Shown piece by piece: positions 44,313 through 51,686 of a stretch of DNA of 51,686 bases (position 1 is its first letter; every line of letters starts with the position of its first letter). A model generated the notes under the pieces. It worked only from the letters and a program-made list of their open reading frames with translations, was not told the origin of the DNA and made no database searches. Source of the DNA: Planctomycetota bacterium (lineage in GTDB: Bacteria; Planctomycetota; Phycisphaerae; Phycisphaerales; UBA1924); assembly GCA_963204725.1 (NCBI GenBank), contig CAUJHH010000030.1, positions 1 to 51,686 of the forward strand, in the 5' to 3' direction. The position numbers and the translations under genes are program-made.

Positions 44313-45652
44313 CGAGGCACCGCCAGCGCGTCGGGACGTTCGCGCGTGTCGATATCGAACACATGCTCAGAAGTTCTTGGCTCTGTATTGAGTAACGAGA
44401 ATCTCTGTCGCGCGGGGACCAGGCGGCGCTTCTCGTGCACATGAAGGAGCGCGGCAAAGAGGCCCAGTCGCCAGCGTTGGCCAAACGTTGGAGACGGGAA
44501 GATATGCCCTGCAAGCACGGACAAAGCAGCGCGATGGATCTCCAGCGGTCCGGTCCCATTGAGGAACATCTCCCGGAACCCGTGCTGGTAGTACTTTCGC
44601 ACGAGTCCGAAGAACATCGATGACGCGCTGTGGACGTATCGCTCGTATTGCGCCCTCCGCGTGGGAGCGACGGAGCGGGAACGCAGGATGTCGGCAACCG
44701 CGTCCGCCGCCTCGACGCCCGACATCATCCCCATGCAGACTCCGGTGGAGAAAATGGGGTCGATGAAGGTGGCGGCGTCTCCCACGAGGAAGTATCCGGG
44801 TCCCGCGTAGGGCGCACATGTGTAGCTGAAGTCGGCGCACACGTGGTTTGAGGCGGACGAGGCTGACCCTGCCACGCGAGCGCGAACGAACGGGCTGCGC
44901 TCGATCCCCCACGCCAGCATGCGGTCGGCCGGTACGCCGGTCGACTTCGCGATGTCGTGGCGCATTACGAGTCCGATGCTTGTGCGGGTCTCGTTGAGAG
45001 GAATCATCCAGAACCATCCCTCGTCGCACATGACGATGATCGGGTGTCCGCCGACCTTCCCATCGCGTCGGTGGACGCCATCGAAGTGCTGAAAGTAGGC
45101 GACGCGGCAGAGGTCGGAGAGCGTGCGCCGTGTCCCCAGATGCCGACCCGTCAGGGTGCTCTGGCCACTGGCATCGATGAGCGAACGTCCATGGAATGAA
45201 CCACTGGGCGTGTCCAGCGTGACGCCCGACTCGTCAAGGCGCTCGATGCGCTCCACACGCGTCTGCTCGAAGACAGCGACGCCCTCTTCGCGCGCCGCGT
45301 CGAGCAGGCATCGGTCGAAGTGGCACCGTTCGATGCTGATCGCGGCGGCGTCTTCGCCCCGCGGACCCGGCGAGAACCAGAAGTCGGTGGTGTTGATATC
45401 GTCGCCCATGGCGAACGAAGCGCCGAACTTGGGAACATGTGGAAGTCGTTCGACCCGGTCCAGAAGCCCAAGCTCTCGCAAGAGTGTCGTCTGGCGGGGA
45501 AGGAATGATTCGCCGATATGGAAGCGGGGATGCTGGTCTTGCTCAATGATGCACGCAGAAAGCCCGCGCCGCGCGGCACGGATAGCCGCAGCGGACCCCG
45601 CCGGCCCGCCACCGACGACAACCACATCAAACTTTGCGGGACGGGTCGACAT
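44309..45652 (-). CDS. Flavin-dependent halogenase-like enzyme
   Basis: A 447-residue FAD enzyme. Motifs are VVVVGGGPAGSAAAIRAARRG (shown here in part as VGGGPAGSAAA), FHIGESFLPRQ, GWFWMIPLNE (the halogenase WxWxIP) and YFLVGDAATFIDPIFSTGV. The family includes phenol and pyrrole halogenases. Xanthomonadins carry bromine on the aryl ring, installed by such enzymes. Whether it halogenates or only oxidises needs the catalytic Lys, which I could not place with certainty. It starts 16 nt after the chorismatase and overlaps the ligase by 4 nt. Confidence 0.88.
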   Translation of the reverse strand: MSTRPAKFDVVVVGGGPAGSAAAIRAARRGLSACIIEQDQHPRFHIGESFLPRQTTLLRELGLLDRVERLPHVPKFGASFAMGDDINTTDFWFSPGPRGEDAAAISIERCHFDRCLLDAAREEGVAVFEQTRVERIERLDESGVTLDTPSGSFHGRSLIDASGQSTLTGRHLGTRRTLSDLCRVAYFQHFDGVHRRDGKVGGHPIIVMCDEGWFWMIPLNETRTSIGLVMRHDIAKSTGVPADRMLAWGIERSPFVRARVAGSASSASNHVCADFSYTCAPYAGPGYFLVGDAATFIDPIFSTGVCMGMMSGVEAADAVADILRSRSVAPTRRAQYERYVHSASSMFFGLVRKYYQHGFREMFLNGTGPLEIHRAALSVLAGHIFPSPTFGQRWRLGLFAALLHVHEKRRLVPARQRFSLLNTEPRTSEHVFDIDTRERPDALAVPR

Positions 45653-45668
45653 TGCTGCCGCTCTCGTG

Positions 45669-46640
45669 TCAGATGAAGTGAGTCAGGTCGGCCACACCTT
45701 CGATCTCGACGAGGAGCTCCTCGCGGCAGAGTTGTGCGTGAACGAACTCAATCGCGGTGCCTGCGCGGAGACGTCGCTCGACCTCGCCAACAAGCTGCGT
45801 CTCCGAGGTGGGATCGGGAGCGTAGATCCGTACGTGGGTGAGGCAGGAAATCGGCTCGTGGCCCTCGTGTTCTCGCGACGTGGTTCGATTCCCGGCGAAG
45901 GTGATCAGTGCTGCCAGGTTCGCGAAGGTCTCGGCGACCTGAGCCCGAAGATCTCCCGGATGCAACGATACCTCTCTGCGGATGCTGGCGGTCCCGCCGA
46001 CGAACAAATGCGCAGCTTCGGGGCCCCTTACGACCGTTCCTCTGGCGAAGCACGGTGGCTTTGGTCCGTAACGGGAGGAGTACCGGCACGCCGGGATCTG
46101 TCTGGGATTCTCAAGGTGTAAACCCGGAGTCGAAGTCATCAGCAGGTGGATCACAAGATCACTGCCCCGATGCCCCACGCCGGTCGCAGTGGGCACGTGT
46201 CCCTCAAACGTGCCAAGCGACCCCAGGATCCGATCGAATGCTTGGATTCGAGCCTGGTTGAAGGCAAAGTAGGTGCTCAGTCCTTCGCCACGGTACCGGT
46301 GGATCTGCGGAATGAAGTTCCACATTCGAACGGGGTGACATGCTGAGAGAGTGCTGCCGGCAACAAACAGGGCTTCATATGCGCGAGACACGGAGGCGAG
46401 AAACTGCTCTAAAGAGAGGTGGTCCGCGTCCGGTATGCATGCGGAGCACAGTGCCGCGGATCCGGCGTCCTGCACGGTGACATGAGTGCCGTCAACGACC
46501 TGCCCGAATGGAGCGATCTGATCGCCGAGACCAAGGATGTTGCGCACGCTGGCGGGCAGGGGGATCGGCTCGGCCCCGTGTGGTGTCACGAGTTGCCGGA
46601 AGTGTGCTCTCGCAGGGGCTGTGGAACGCACGGTCGTCAT
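45669..46640 (-). CDS. Chorismatase (FkbO/Hyg5/XanB2 family)
   Basis: A 323-residue protein with a RidA-like C-terminal fold. Landmarks are RMWNFIPQIHRYRGEGLSTY, FNQARIQAFDRI, HVPTATGVGHRGSD, NPRQIPACRYSSRYGPKPPC and LFVGGTASIRREV. In this family, chorismate is split to 3-hydroxybenzoate (Hyg5/XanB2) or to a dihydroxy-dihydrobenzoate (FkbO). Subtype residues cannot be called by eye. It would provide the aryl starter of the polyene. It is separated by 43 nt from the KS-CLF gene and by 16 nt from the halogenase. No strong ribosome site was seen. Confidence 0.82.
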   Translation of the reverse strand: MTTVRSTAPARAHFRQLVTPHGAEPIPLPASVRNILGLGDQIAPFGQVVDGTHVTVQDAGSAALCSACIPDADHLSLEQFLASVSRAYEALFVAGSTLSACHPVRMWNFIPQIHRYRGEGLSTYFAFNQARIQAFDRILGSLGTFEGHVPTATGVGHRGSDLVIHLLMTSTPGLHLENPRQIPACRYSSRYGPKPPCFARGTVVRGPEAAHLFVGGTASIRREVSLHPGDLRAQVAETFANLAALITFAGNRTTSREHEGHEPISCLTHVRIYAPDPTSETQLVGEVERRLRAGTAIEFVHAQLCREELLVEIEGVADLTHFI

Positions 46641-46683
46641 GGAAGGAGCAGTATATCATTTCAACGCTCCACAGGCCCCGCCG

Positions 46684-48891
46684 TCAGCCGCGGACGACCA
46701 CGCCAGTTGCGCCCCCGTTGTGGGCCGTGGACACCACCAAGACCGAAGCACCCGAGGCGGGTCCGGCCTCACCCTGCACGGGAGCAGGCAGCACGCCCGC
46801 CACGGCGGCGAGGCCGCCCACGCTGAAGCACTCGGGGAGAAAGTCTGAGGTATGCCAGCTTCGTGTTCCGGCGCTCTCGTCAATCCGACGCCGGATCGGA
46901 CCGTGGAGCGGGCCTGCTCCCAACGAGGTCGCGACGAGGCAGAGGTCAGTGTGTGATCGGGTCCGTTCGACCGCTCTGGCCAGGTCGCGTGTCCCCGCGG
47001 CCGTCGACCAGGAGTCGACCACGGTGCCGAGCACTCGTGCGCCACGAGCCGCCGCCGCCCGGCGCCCCTCGACAACGAGCGTCACTGCACCCGCTCCGAA
47101 GCGGAGCTCCGTGCTGCCACTACAAGCCCTTTCGGCTGCATTGACGATGTCGCTGTACTCCTCGCCAGCACCAATGAAAGCCCGCGTCCAGACTCCCTCA
47201 CGAATCCGCATGGAGGCCAGGCGCAGGGCGTCGAGGCCCGCGTTGCGACTTCCGATGATCGTCTGGCATGCTCCGCGAATGTCGAAGGAAAGGCTGAGAT
47301 GCGCGGCCGCGGCATTGGGCACGCCCTCCGCGAACAGCACGGGGTTCGCCGCCGCGATGCCCTCACGAACCACTTGCGAGTAGTACGTCTCGCAGAAGGC
47401 AGCCGAGCCATGCATGGTTCCAAGCACGACGTTCGACGCCTTGGTGGACGCGGTGGCATCGGCGATGCCTGCCTGGTCGCAGGCAAGTCGTGTCGCCGCA
47501 AGCGTCGCCTTGACATAGTCGCTCATCCTTCGCACGCGACGGGCCTGAAGCAGGTGCGCGATCGAGTCCTCCTCGATACGCCCGTCTGGAGCGAAGCATC
47601 CTCCGGGCATCGCACGGAGCATGTCGATGAAGCGATCGAGTCCGAGGCAGCCAGGAAGCACCACTCCGATGCCCGTGATCACAGCTTCGTCGCGCTCGTG
47701 TGAGATGGCAACCGGACGCTTCGTCGTTGTGATCACGCACGTGTTCGCACCGCCAAAGCCGAGCGAGAGGTTGAGAGTCGCGCCGATCGCGGCACTCTCG
47801 GGTGCTTCGTGGTTCAGGCGGAGACTGCCCAAGCGAGGATCGAGGGGCAGCGCGTTCTGGGTAGGGGGGATCACGCCGCGCTCTCTGGCGAGCACCGAGA
47901 GAATCAGTTCGATGGCACCCGCGCCTCCGAGGGTGTGCCCGATGTTGGCCTTGAAGGCGACGACGGGCACGTCCGCCAAGTGCCGACCGAAGGCGCCCTC
48001 CAGTGCCGCGTGCTCCGCGGCGTCGTTGTCGGGCGTTGCGGTCGCGTGGGCGGAGATGAGCCCGATCTCGTGTGGCTCGATACGGGCGCTCTCGATCGCC
48101 CCGCCGATTGCGGCGCGTGCCCCCTCGCCACGCGGGTGCGGCTGTGTCAGATGGTGGGCGTCGGCCGATTCGCCAATCCCCGCGACATAGCCCCGAATGC
48201 GCGCCCCGCGAGCATGGGCATCGGTCTCGCGTTCAACGACGACGACTCCGTAGCCCTCGCTGGGCTTCATTCCGTCTCGAGCGGCGCTGAACGGCCGAGG
48301 CGGCCCCTCCGCGACGAGCCGAAGGCTGTCAAAGCCGGCGTAGACATACTCGCTGACGGTGTCGTAGCCCCCAGCGATGACCATGTCGGCGTCGCCCGAT
48401 CGGAGCAGTGTGACCGCGAGCGCGATCGCCCCAAGGCCTGACGAGCACGCGGAGCATGTGCTGATGCGAGAGCCCTCTACGCGGAGATTCCTGAGTGCTT
48501 CATCGAGCACGGCGCCAGCCGGAAAGCGGTAAAGATGCCGGACATCGCCGCTTCGAAGCCACTCACCACCCGCACGCATTCCGTGCAACGTCGTGCCGAG
48601 GACAGCCGCCACGCGGGAAGGGAGATAGGGGTGTTCACCGGACGCGAGCATCGCGTGGCGAATCGTGTAGCGAAGGTATCGCACCTCGCGTGCGGGGCTC
48701 TCGCCAGGGACGATCGGAAGTTCTGCCGCTTGACCACCACCCTTGTTGGGGCTGGGTGTCTGCTCCAACGCAGGCATCGGGCCGATGCCGCAGCGCCCAG
48801 CGAGAACGGCGTCGAACGTGTCCTCGGGCGTGATCCCAAGGCACGACACCAGCCCGAGTCCTGTGATCACAATGTTCGGTTGGGTCGTCAA
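46684..48891 (-). CDS. Fused ketosynthase-chain length factor (KS-CLF)
   Basis: About 735 residues. I take TTG 48891, giving a 4-nt TTGA overlap with the acyltransferase stop; ATG 48921 is an alternative. The first half is a complete FabF-like KS (TCSACSSG with Cys about 149, SAHATATPDND with His about 282, KANIGHTLGGAG with His about 319). The second half is a KS fold (AVITGIGVVLPGCLG) whose active-site segment reads TIIGSRNAG. The Cys is replaced by Ser there, and the two His motifs are lost. This is the signature of a chain length factor. In known aryl-polyene systems KS and CLF are two proteins; here they form one chain. Confidence 0.88.
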   Translation of the reverse strand: MTTQPNIVITGLGLVSCLGITPEDTFDAVLAGRCGIGPMPALEQTPSPNKGGGQAAELPIVPGESPAREVRYLRYTIRHAMLASGEHPYLPSRVAAVLGTTLHGMRAGGEWLRSGDVRHLYRFPAGAVLDEALRNLRVEGSRISTCSACSSGLGAIALAVTLLRSGDADMVIAGGYDTVSEYVYAGFDSLRLVAEGPPRPFSAARDGMKPSEGYGVVVVERETDAHARGARIRGYVAGIGESADAHHLTQPHPRGEGARAAIGGAIESARIEPHEIGLISAHATATPDNDAAEHAALEGAFGRHLADVPVVAFKANIGHTLGGAGAIELILSVLARERGVIPPTQNALPLDPRLGSLRLNHEAPESAAIGATLNLSLGFGGANTCVITTTKRPVAISHERDEAVITGIGVVLPGCLGLDRFIDMLRAMPGGCFAPDGRIEEDSIAHLLQARRVRRMSDYVKATLAATRLACDQAGIADATASTKASNVVLGTMHGSAAFCETYYSQVVREGIAAANPVLFAEGVPNAAAAHLSLSFDIRGACQTIIGSRNAGLDALRLASMRIREGVWTRAFIGAGEEYSDIVNAAERACSGSTELRFGAGAVTLVVEGRRAAAARGARVLGTVVDSWSTAAGTRDLARAVERTRSHTDLCLVATSLGAGPLHGPIRRRIDESAGTRSWHTSDFLPECFSVGGLAAVAGVLPAPVQGEAGPASGASVLVVSTAHNGGATGVVVRG

Positions 48892-49799
48892 GCGCCCTGC
48901 TCTCCCCGGTCTTCGATCCATGCTCTTTCGAGGACCAGCCATTGCTCAGGATACCTTGCCACGACATCGGCGAGCTCGTCGGCGACGCGCCGCAGCGCGA
49001 TCTCGGGCGCCAACCCCTCCGAGACCGCACCGCCGACGAATAGCGGGTCTCGCAGCTCTATGTTCACACGCCGGGAGGGAGTCCACGTCGCGAAGGCAGG
49101 AATGAGAGGGGAGCCTGTGACGCGCGCAAGCTTCACCGGTCCCTCCGGCAGCCGCATGCTCCCGTGAAGAAAGGGGACCGCAACGCCGCGCTGCCCGGGC
49201 ATTGTGCGGTCGCCTTGCAAGATCACCACTTCGTTCGCCAACAGGGCGTCGCGGAGCCTGAACCAGACCGCCAGTCCGTCGTCGATGGGGGCTTCGATGA
49301 TGCCAAGGCGACGACGGTGCTCGCTCCGCAGTCGCTCGAACGCGGACATGGCGTCGCGCCTGAAGACGACGTGAACTCGCCGCTCGCGGCTCATCACACT
49401 GCAGAGCGCGACCTCGAAAGGCCCCACATGGGCCGTCACCAGAATCGCGCCACGCCCGAGCTGTCGCGCTCGCTCATACGCGTCGAGGCCCTGGACCGAT
49501 TCGATGCGTGCACGGAGTGCGGCAGTCGAGAGCCGCCGGTTCTCACCGAACTCCAGCACCGACTCGATAGATGACGCAACGACGCGATGACCGAGGGCTC
49601 GTCGGGCCTTGGTGCTCGACTCCGGACCCAGGATTCGTCGCGCGTTGGCCAACACCGATTCGCGCACTCGCCGTGAGCAACGCCAAGTACAAAATATGAT
49701 GGGACCCTTGAGCGCTCGCGGGACCTTCGGTGCCCGGGCCGTGAACCAGAAGAGAAGCTCAAGCCAGCACTGAGCGACCCGATGCCTGAACCCGTTCAC
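48888..49799 (-). CDS. LpxL/HtrB-like lipid acyltransferase
   Basis: A 303-residue membrane-associated acyltransferase. VTAHVGPFEVALCSV contains the HX4E motif (His and Glu), followed by HVVFRRDAM and VILQGDRTMPGQRGVAV (the QGDR block of the LpxL/HtrB family). An N-terminal amphipathic or membrane stretch (CWLELLFWFTARAP) is present. In aryl-polyene and xanthomonadin loci, such enzymes move the polyene acyl chain to a lipid. It overlaps the LolA-like gene by 4 nt. Confidence 0.87.
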   Translation of the reverse strand: MNGFRHRVAQCWLELLFWFTARAPKVPRALKGPIIFCTWRCSRRVRESVLANARRILGPESSTKARRALGHRVVASSIESVLEFGENRRLSTAALRARIESVQGLDAYERARQLGRGAILVTAHVGPFEVALCSVMSRERRVHVVFRRDAMSAFERLRSEHRRRLGIIEAPIDDGLAVWFRLRDALLANEVVILQGDRTMPGQRGVAVPFLHGSMRLPEGPVKLARVTGSPLIPAFATWTPSRRVNIELRDPLFVGGAVSEGLAPEIALRRVADELADVVARYPEQWLVLERAWIEDRGEQGA

Positions 49800-50569
49800 T
49801 CGCGAGGACCCTCGGCGCGATCCTTTCCGGGAGAGAGGGGGTGTACCGTGCGGACGCCCACCGGCACTTCGAGTGCCACTTCGTGATCCTCGATTGTCAG
49901 GTTGGTCTCAATGTCGTGAAATGAGATGTCCGTCCGCTCGCCATCGATATCCACGACCTCGATCCGTCGGACGGCCGGGATCCTCTCGTCCAGCAGGACG
50001 CGAATGGAGGTGATGTGCTCCTCGAGCGTTGCGACGCGAGGGACGAGTTCCACGGCCACCAGGGATCTGTCGGCGTCGTCGGCGCCCAGTTCCGAGGCGT
50101 TGAGTGGCTTGAGATCGAATGATGCCCGAATGGCGGCAAGTCTCGGGAGCGGCGAGCCCGAAAACTCGCGGATGTCGCCTGCGAGGTCGTACACCTCGAC
50201 GACTCGCTGCTCCGGGAAGTAGATGCGGAGCTCGGTCGCATCCATCGTCATGGTTGAAGGGCTTGGCTCCACAGTGTTCCAGCGTGTTCGCTCGCCCTTG
50301 ACGCTGACTGTGCCGGAGGATTCCATCGGCTTCTTCAGCAACGGCGTGTGCTTCTGCTGAACAAAGGTGGCGCGGAGTGTGTGCACAGCGCCGATGCGGG
50401 CGTCGAGGGTGTTGAGTCGAGTGTCCAGATCTTCAGCCGAACCGCGGCTGACCTCGGGTGTCACCGGTTCTGGCGCGGGGGGCTGATCGGCCGCCGCGGC
50501 CACCACCACAACCCCCGGCAGAAGAGCAGAGCCTCCGGTTGCGATCACGGCCCACATAAGCCTCTTCAT
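49796..50569 (-). CDS. LolA-like periplasmic lipoprotein carrier
   Basis: A 257-residue protein with a signal peptide (AVIATGGSALLPGVVVVAAA). The mature part has the LolA pattern: VHTLRATFVQQKHTPLLKKP, SSGTVSVKGERTRWNTVEPS and LRIYFPEQRVVEVYDL. LolA forms an open beta barrel that shields acyl chains in the periplasm. Aryl-polyene loci usually encode one LolA homologue of their own. It overlaps the dehydratase by 4 nt and the acyltransferase by 4 nt. Substrate is inferred to be the lipidated polyene. Confidence 0.87.
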   Translation of the reverse strand: MKRLMWAVIATGGSALLPGVVVVAAAADQPPAPEPVTPEVSRGSAEDLDTRLNTLDARIGAVHTLRATFVQQKHTPLLKKPMESSGTVSVKGERTRWNTVEPSPSTMTMDATELRIYFPEQRVVEVYDLAGDIREFSGSPLPRLAAIRASFDLKPLNASELGADDADRSLVAVELVPRVATLEEHITSIRVLLDERIPAVRRIEVVDIDGERTDISFHDIETNLTIEDHEVALEVPVGVRTVHPLSPGKDRAEGPRE

Positions 50570-50997
50570 GCTTCACCCCGCCCCCCAAGCACGATTGTTC
50601 CCTCGGCGACAACAGAGTTCTCCACGCTCGCACTGACATCGTACAATGCGACCCCGCCCATGGATCGGACCAGTCGAGATGAAAGTGCGATCCGCGCCGG
50701 TGGGACTACCGCCATGCGAAAGCGGATGTTGACCTGCGCCAGTCGAGTCGCCCTGCCGTCGCACCGATTCTCGCAGTGGCTCACAATCCCGGAGAGCTGG
50801 GCGAGGGCCTCGCCCAGGAGAACCCCAGGAACCGTCGGTTGGCCCGGGAAGTGGCCGGCGAAGAACGCCTCGTCGCCCCGGAGGATCCAGAGACCGGATG
50901 CGCGTACGCCGGGTTCGAGCGTGTCAACGCTGGTGATGAATCGGAAGGGGTCGCGGTGGGGGAGGGCATCGAGGAGTGCGGCGTGGGGCGGCATCAC
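50566..50997 (-). CDS. FabZ/FabA-like 3-hydroxyacyl-ACP dehydratase
   Basis: A 143-residue single hotdog-fold protein. LLDALPHRDPFRFI and GHFPGQPTVPGVLLGEALAQ carry the His and the Glu that form the dehydratase active site in FabZ. It would dehydrate the 3-hydroxyacyl-ACP to give the trans double bonds of the polyene. A second dehydratase, sometimes present in these loci, is not seen. It overlaps the ACP gene and the LolA gene by 4 nt each. Confidence 0.9.
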   Translation of the reverse strand: MMPPHAALLDALPHRDPFRFITSVDTLEPGVRASGLWILRGDEAFFAGHFPGQPTVPGVLLGEALAQLSGIVSHCENRCDGRATRLAQVNIRFRMAVVPPARIALSSRLVRSMGGVALYDVSASVENSVVAEGTIVLGGRGEA

Positions 50998-51260
50998 GCA
51001 TTGCCCCGCATGGCGTCCACGAACGCCGCCAGCGTTGTCACCGATGCGAAGGCGGAACGACCGACGGACTCGTTCGGGATTTTGATCCCAAACTCCTTCT
51101 CGATGCTGGTGACGATCAGCAGGATGTCCAGAGAGTCCAGGTCGTACTCACCCCCGATGAGTGGCATGTCATCGGCAATGGATGCGTCGGCCCCCAGTTT
51201 CAGAGAATCCCGCAGGACGAGCTTGACGCGATCGACTGTCGAACTTTGAGGCACGTTCAT
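50994..51260 (-). CDS. Acyl carrier protein
   Basis: An 88-residue ACP from ATG 51260. The phosphopantetheine Ser lies in YDLDSLDILLIVTSIEKEFG, in the standard DSL context. The AAAGGA ahead of the ATG sits too close for an ideal ribosome site; the frame is open further upstream without coding character. It is the first gene of the operon and would carry the growing polyene. An operon promoter should lie between here and the IS end at about 51549, but I could not identify one. Confidence 0.9.
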   Translation of the reverse strand: MNVPQSSTVDRVKLVLRDSLKLGADASIADDMPLIGGEYDLDSLDILLIVTSIEKEFGIKIPNESVGRSAFASVTTLAAFVDAMRGNA

Positions 51261-51548
51261 TCCTTTGAAACAGAGGCTCGCAAGGCCCTGATGGCAAGTC
51301 GCCCCAATGGACCCGCCGTAGCTCATCATCTCGGATGGAGCCGGTCTCCTGGGACAGTCTAGCATTGTGTTGCGCCCGGCCACCGAAGGCCGGGCCGAGC
51401 CAAGTCTCTTCACAGCGGGCGTCGACCGAAGATGAGCTACATCTGATTGGTAATGGGGCGCCAAGCCACGTGCCGATCCGCGGCCGCCGCGATCGTTCAA
51501 TCGTTGCCATCCGGCACCGTCAAGCTGGAACTCGCGTCGCCACTTTAG
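51261..51548. other. Gene-free stretch upstream of the pigment operon
   Basis: These 288 bases lie between the ACP start and the IS-like end. They should contain the pigment operon's promoter. I see no clear consensus, hairpin or RNA gene. No ORF here has coding character. Confidence 0.4.
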
Positions 51549-51686
51549 CAGGCTGTTGAACAATGGCCGACCCAGTGGGGTTTGAGCCGGTCCAGCGGCA
51601 TCACCTTTGGTTGATCGGCTCGTGGACCCGGTTCACCGGGCCAGCAGGTTTCTCATCCGCACAAGGTTGTACGCGGCGGCCGCGAG
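51549..51686 (-). mobile_element. End of an insertion sequence (truncated by window)
   Basis: AGGCTGTTGAACAATG near 51549-51564 resembles a terminal inverted repeat of an IS related to the IS5/IS1182 group. Downstream, a minus-strand frame (51633-51686) ends in a transposase C-terminus. The rest of the element lies beyond the window, so family and copy status cannot be settled here. Confidence 0.5.
51633..51686 (-). CDS. Transposase C-terminus, partial
   Basis: The minus-strand frame from 51686 to the TGA at 51635-51633 encodes LAAAAYNLVRMRNLLAR, the conserved C-terminal helix of IS5/IS1182-like transposases (AAYNLVR followed by LL). Only 17 codons are in the window. This is consistent with the terminal-repeat-like sequence just outside the gene. 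Confidence 0.6.
   Translation of the reverse strand, partial: LAAAAYNLVRMRNLLAR

Overview
The window looks like chromosome from a Planctomycetota bacterium, probably Phycisphaerae. Pointers are a DUF1580 excisionase-like protein, a HARE-HTH protein with a Lys/Ala-rich tail, a PEP-CTERM-like tail of the VPSTST...GRKKR type, a dockerin-like C-terminus (DYNGEAD...DLNGD) on a secreted repeat protein, and GC-rich coding. This assignment is inference from gene content. No rRNA, complete tRNA or CRISPR array is visible.

Region A (1-17066) is a defence or conflict island, almost all on the minus strand. A type I restriction-modification operon (hsdR-hsdM-hsdS) continues into a GIY-YIG protein and probably an Nmad3-domain protein. 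A second operon encodes a 54-residue ORF, a DUF3696 OLD-like ATPase, an unknown 324-residue protein and a large Gly-rich/helical-repeat protein that runs off the left edge. Between hsdR and a recombinase lies a CARF-AAA+ sigma-54 activator resembling RtcR. Two minus-strand -24/-12 sites that fit the full sigma-54 consensus sit exactly in front of the two operons. Together this suggests a ligand-sensing, sigma-54-controlled defence regulon, which is the strongest candidate here for an undescribed system. Two small single-TM proteins and a compact tyrosine recombinase complete the island.

Region B (17067-34270) is a mobile or accessory segment. It begins with four forward genes: two tandem paralogues (the first with a one-base frameshift at its end), a PEP-CTERM-like protein and an 802-residue LamG protein. 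A secreted repeat protein with Ig-like and dockerin-like ends follows. Then comes an integrative element with a small-terminase-like HTH protein, a zinc-ribbon protein, HARE-HTH, a ParB-methyltransferase fusion, a primase/ATPase, a DUF1580 protein, a winged-helix-like protein and a tyrosine integrase. The integrase lies beside a tRNA-like 3' end and a set of short direct repeats. Int, xis-like, primase and terS-like genes without capsid genes recall phage satellites.

Region C (34608-51686) is an aryl-polyene (xanthomonadin-like) pigment locus. A 12-gene minus-strand operon, mostly with 1-4 nt gene overlaps, runs from acyl carrier protein (51260) to a polysaccharide deacetylase (37255). It encodes ACP, dehydratase, LolA, acyltransferase, a single-chain KS-CLF fusion, chorismatase, flavin halogenase-like enzyme, AMP ligase, lipoprotein, MMPL exporter, an alkaline-phosphatase-fold lipoprotein and the deacetylase. 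A convergent plus-strand trio encodes a UbiE-like methyltransferase, an ankyrin lipoprotein and a GT2-DUF2062 fusion. The chorismatase, ligase and halogenase plausibly make and load an aryl starter, KS-CLF and dehydratase extend it, and LolA, lipoprotein, acyltransferase and MMPL place the product in the envelope. No ketoreductase is visible. The right edge holds the end of an insertion sequence.
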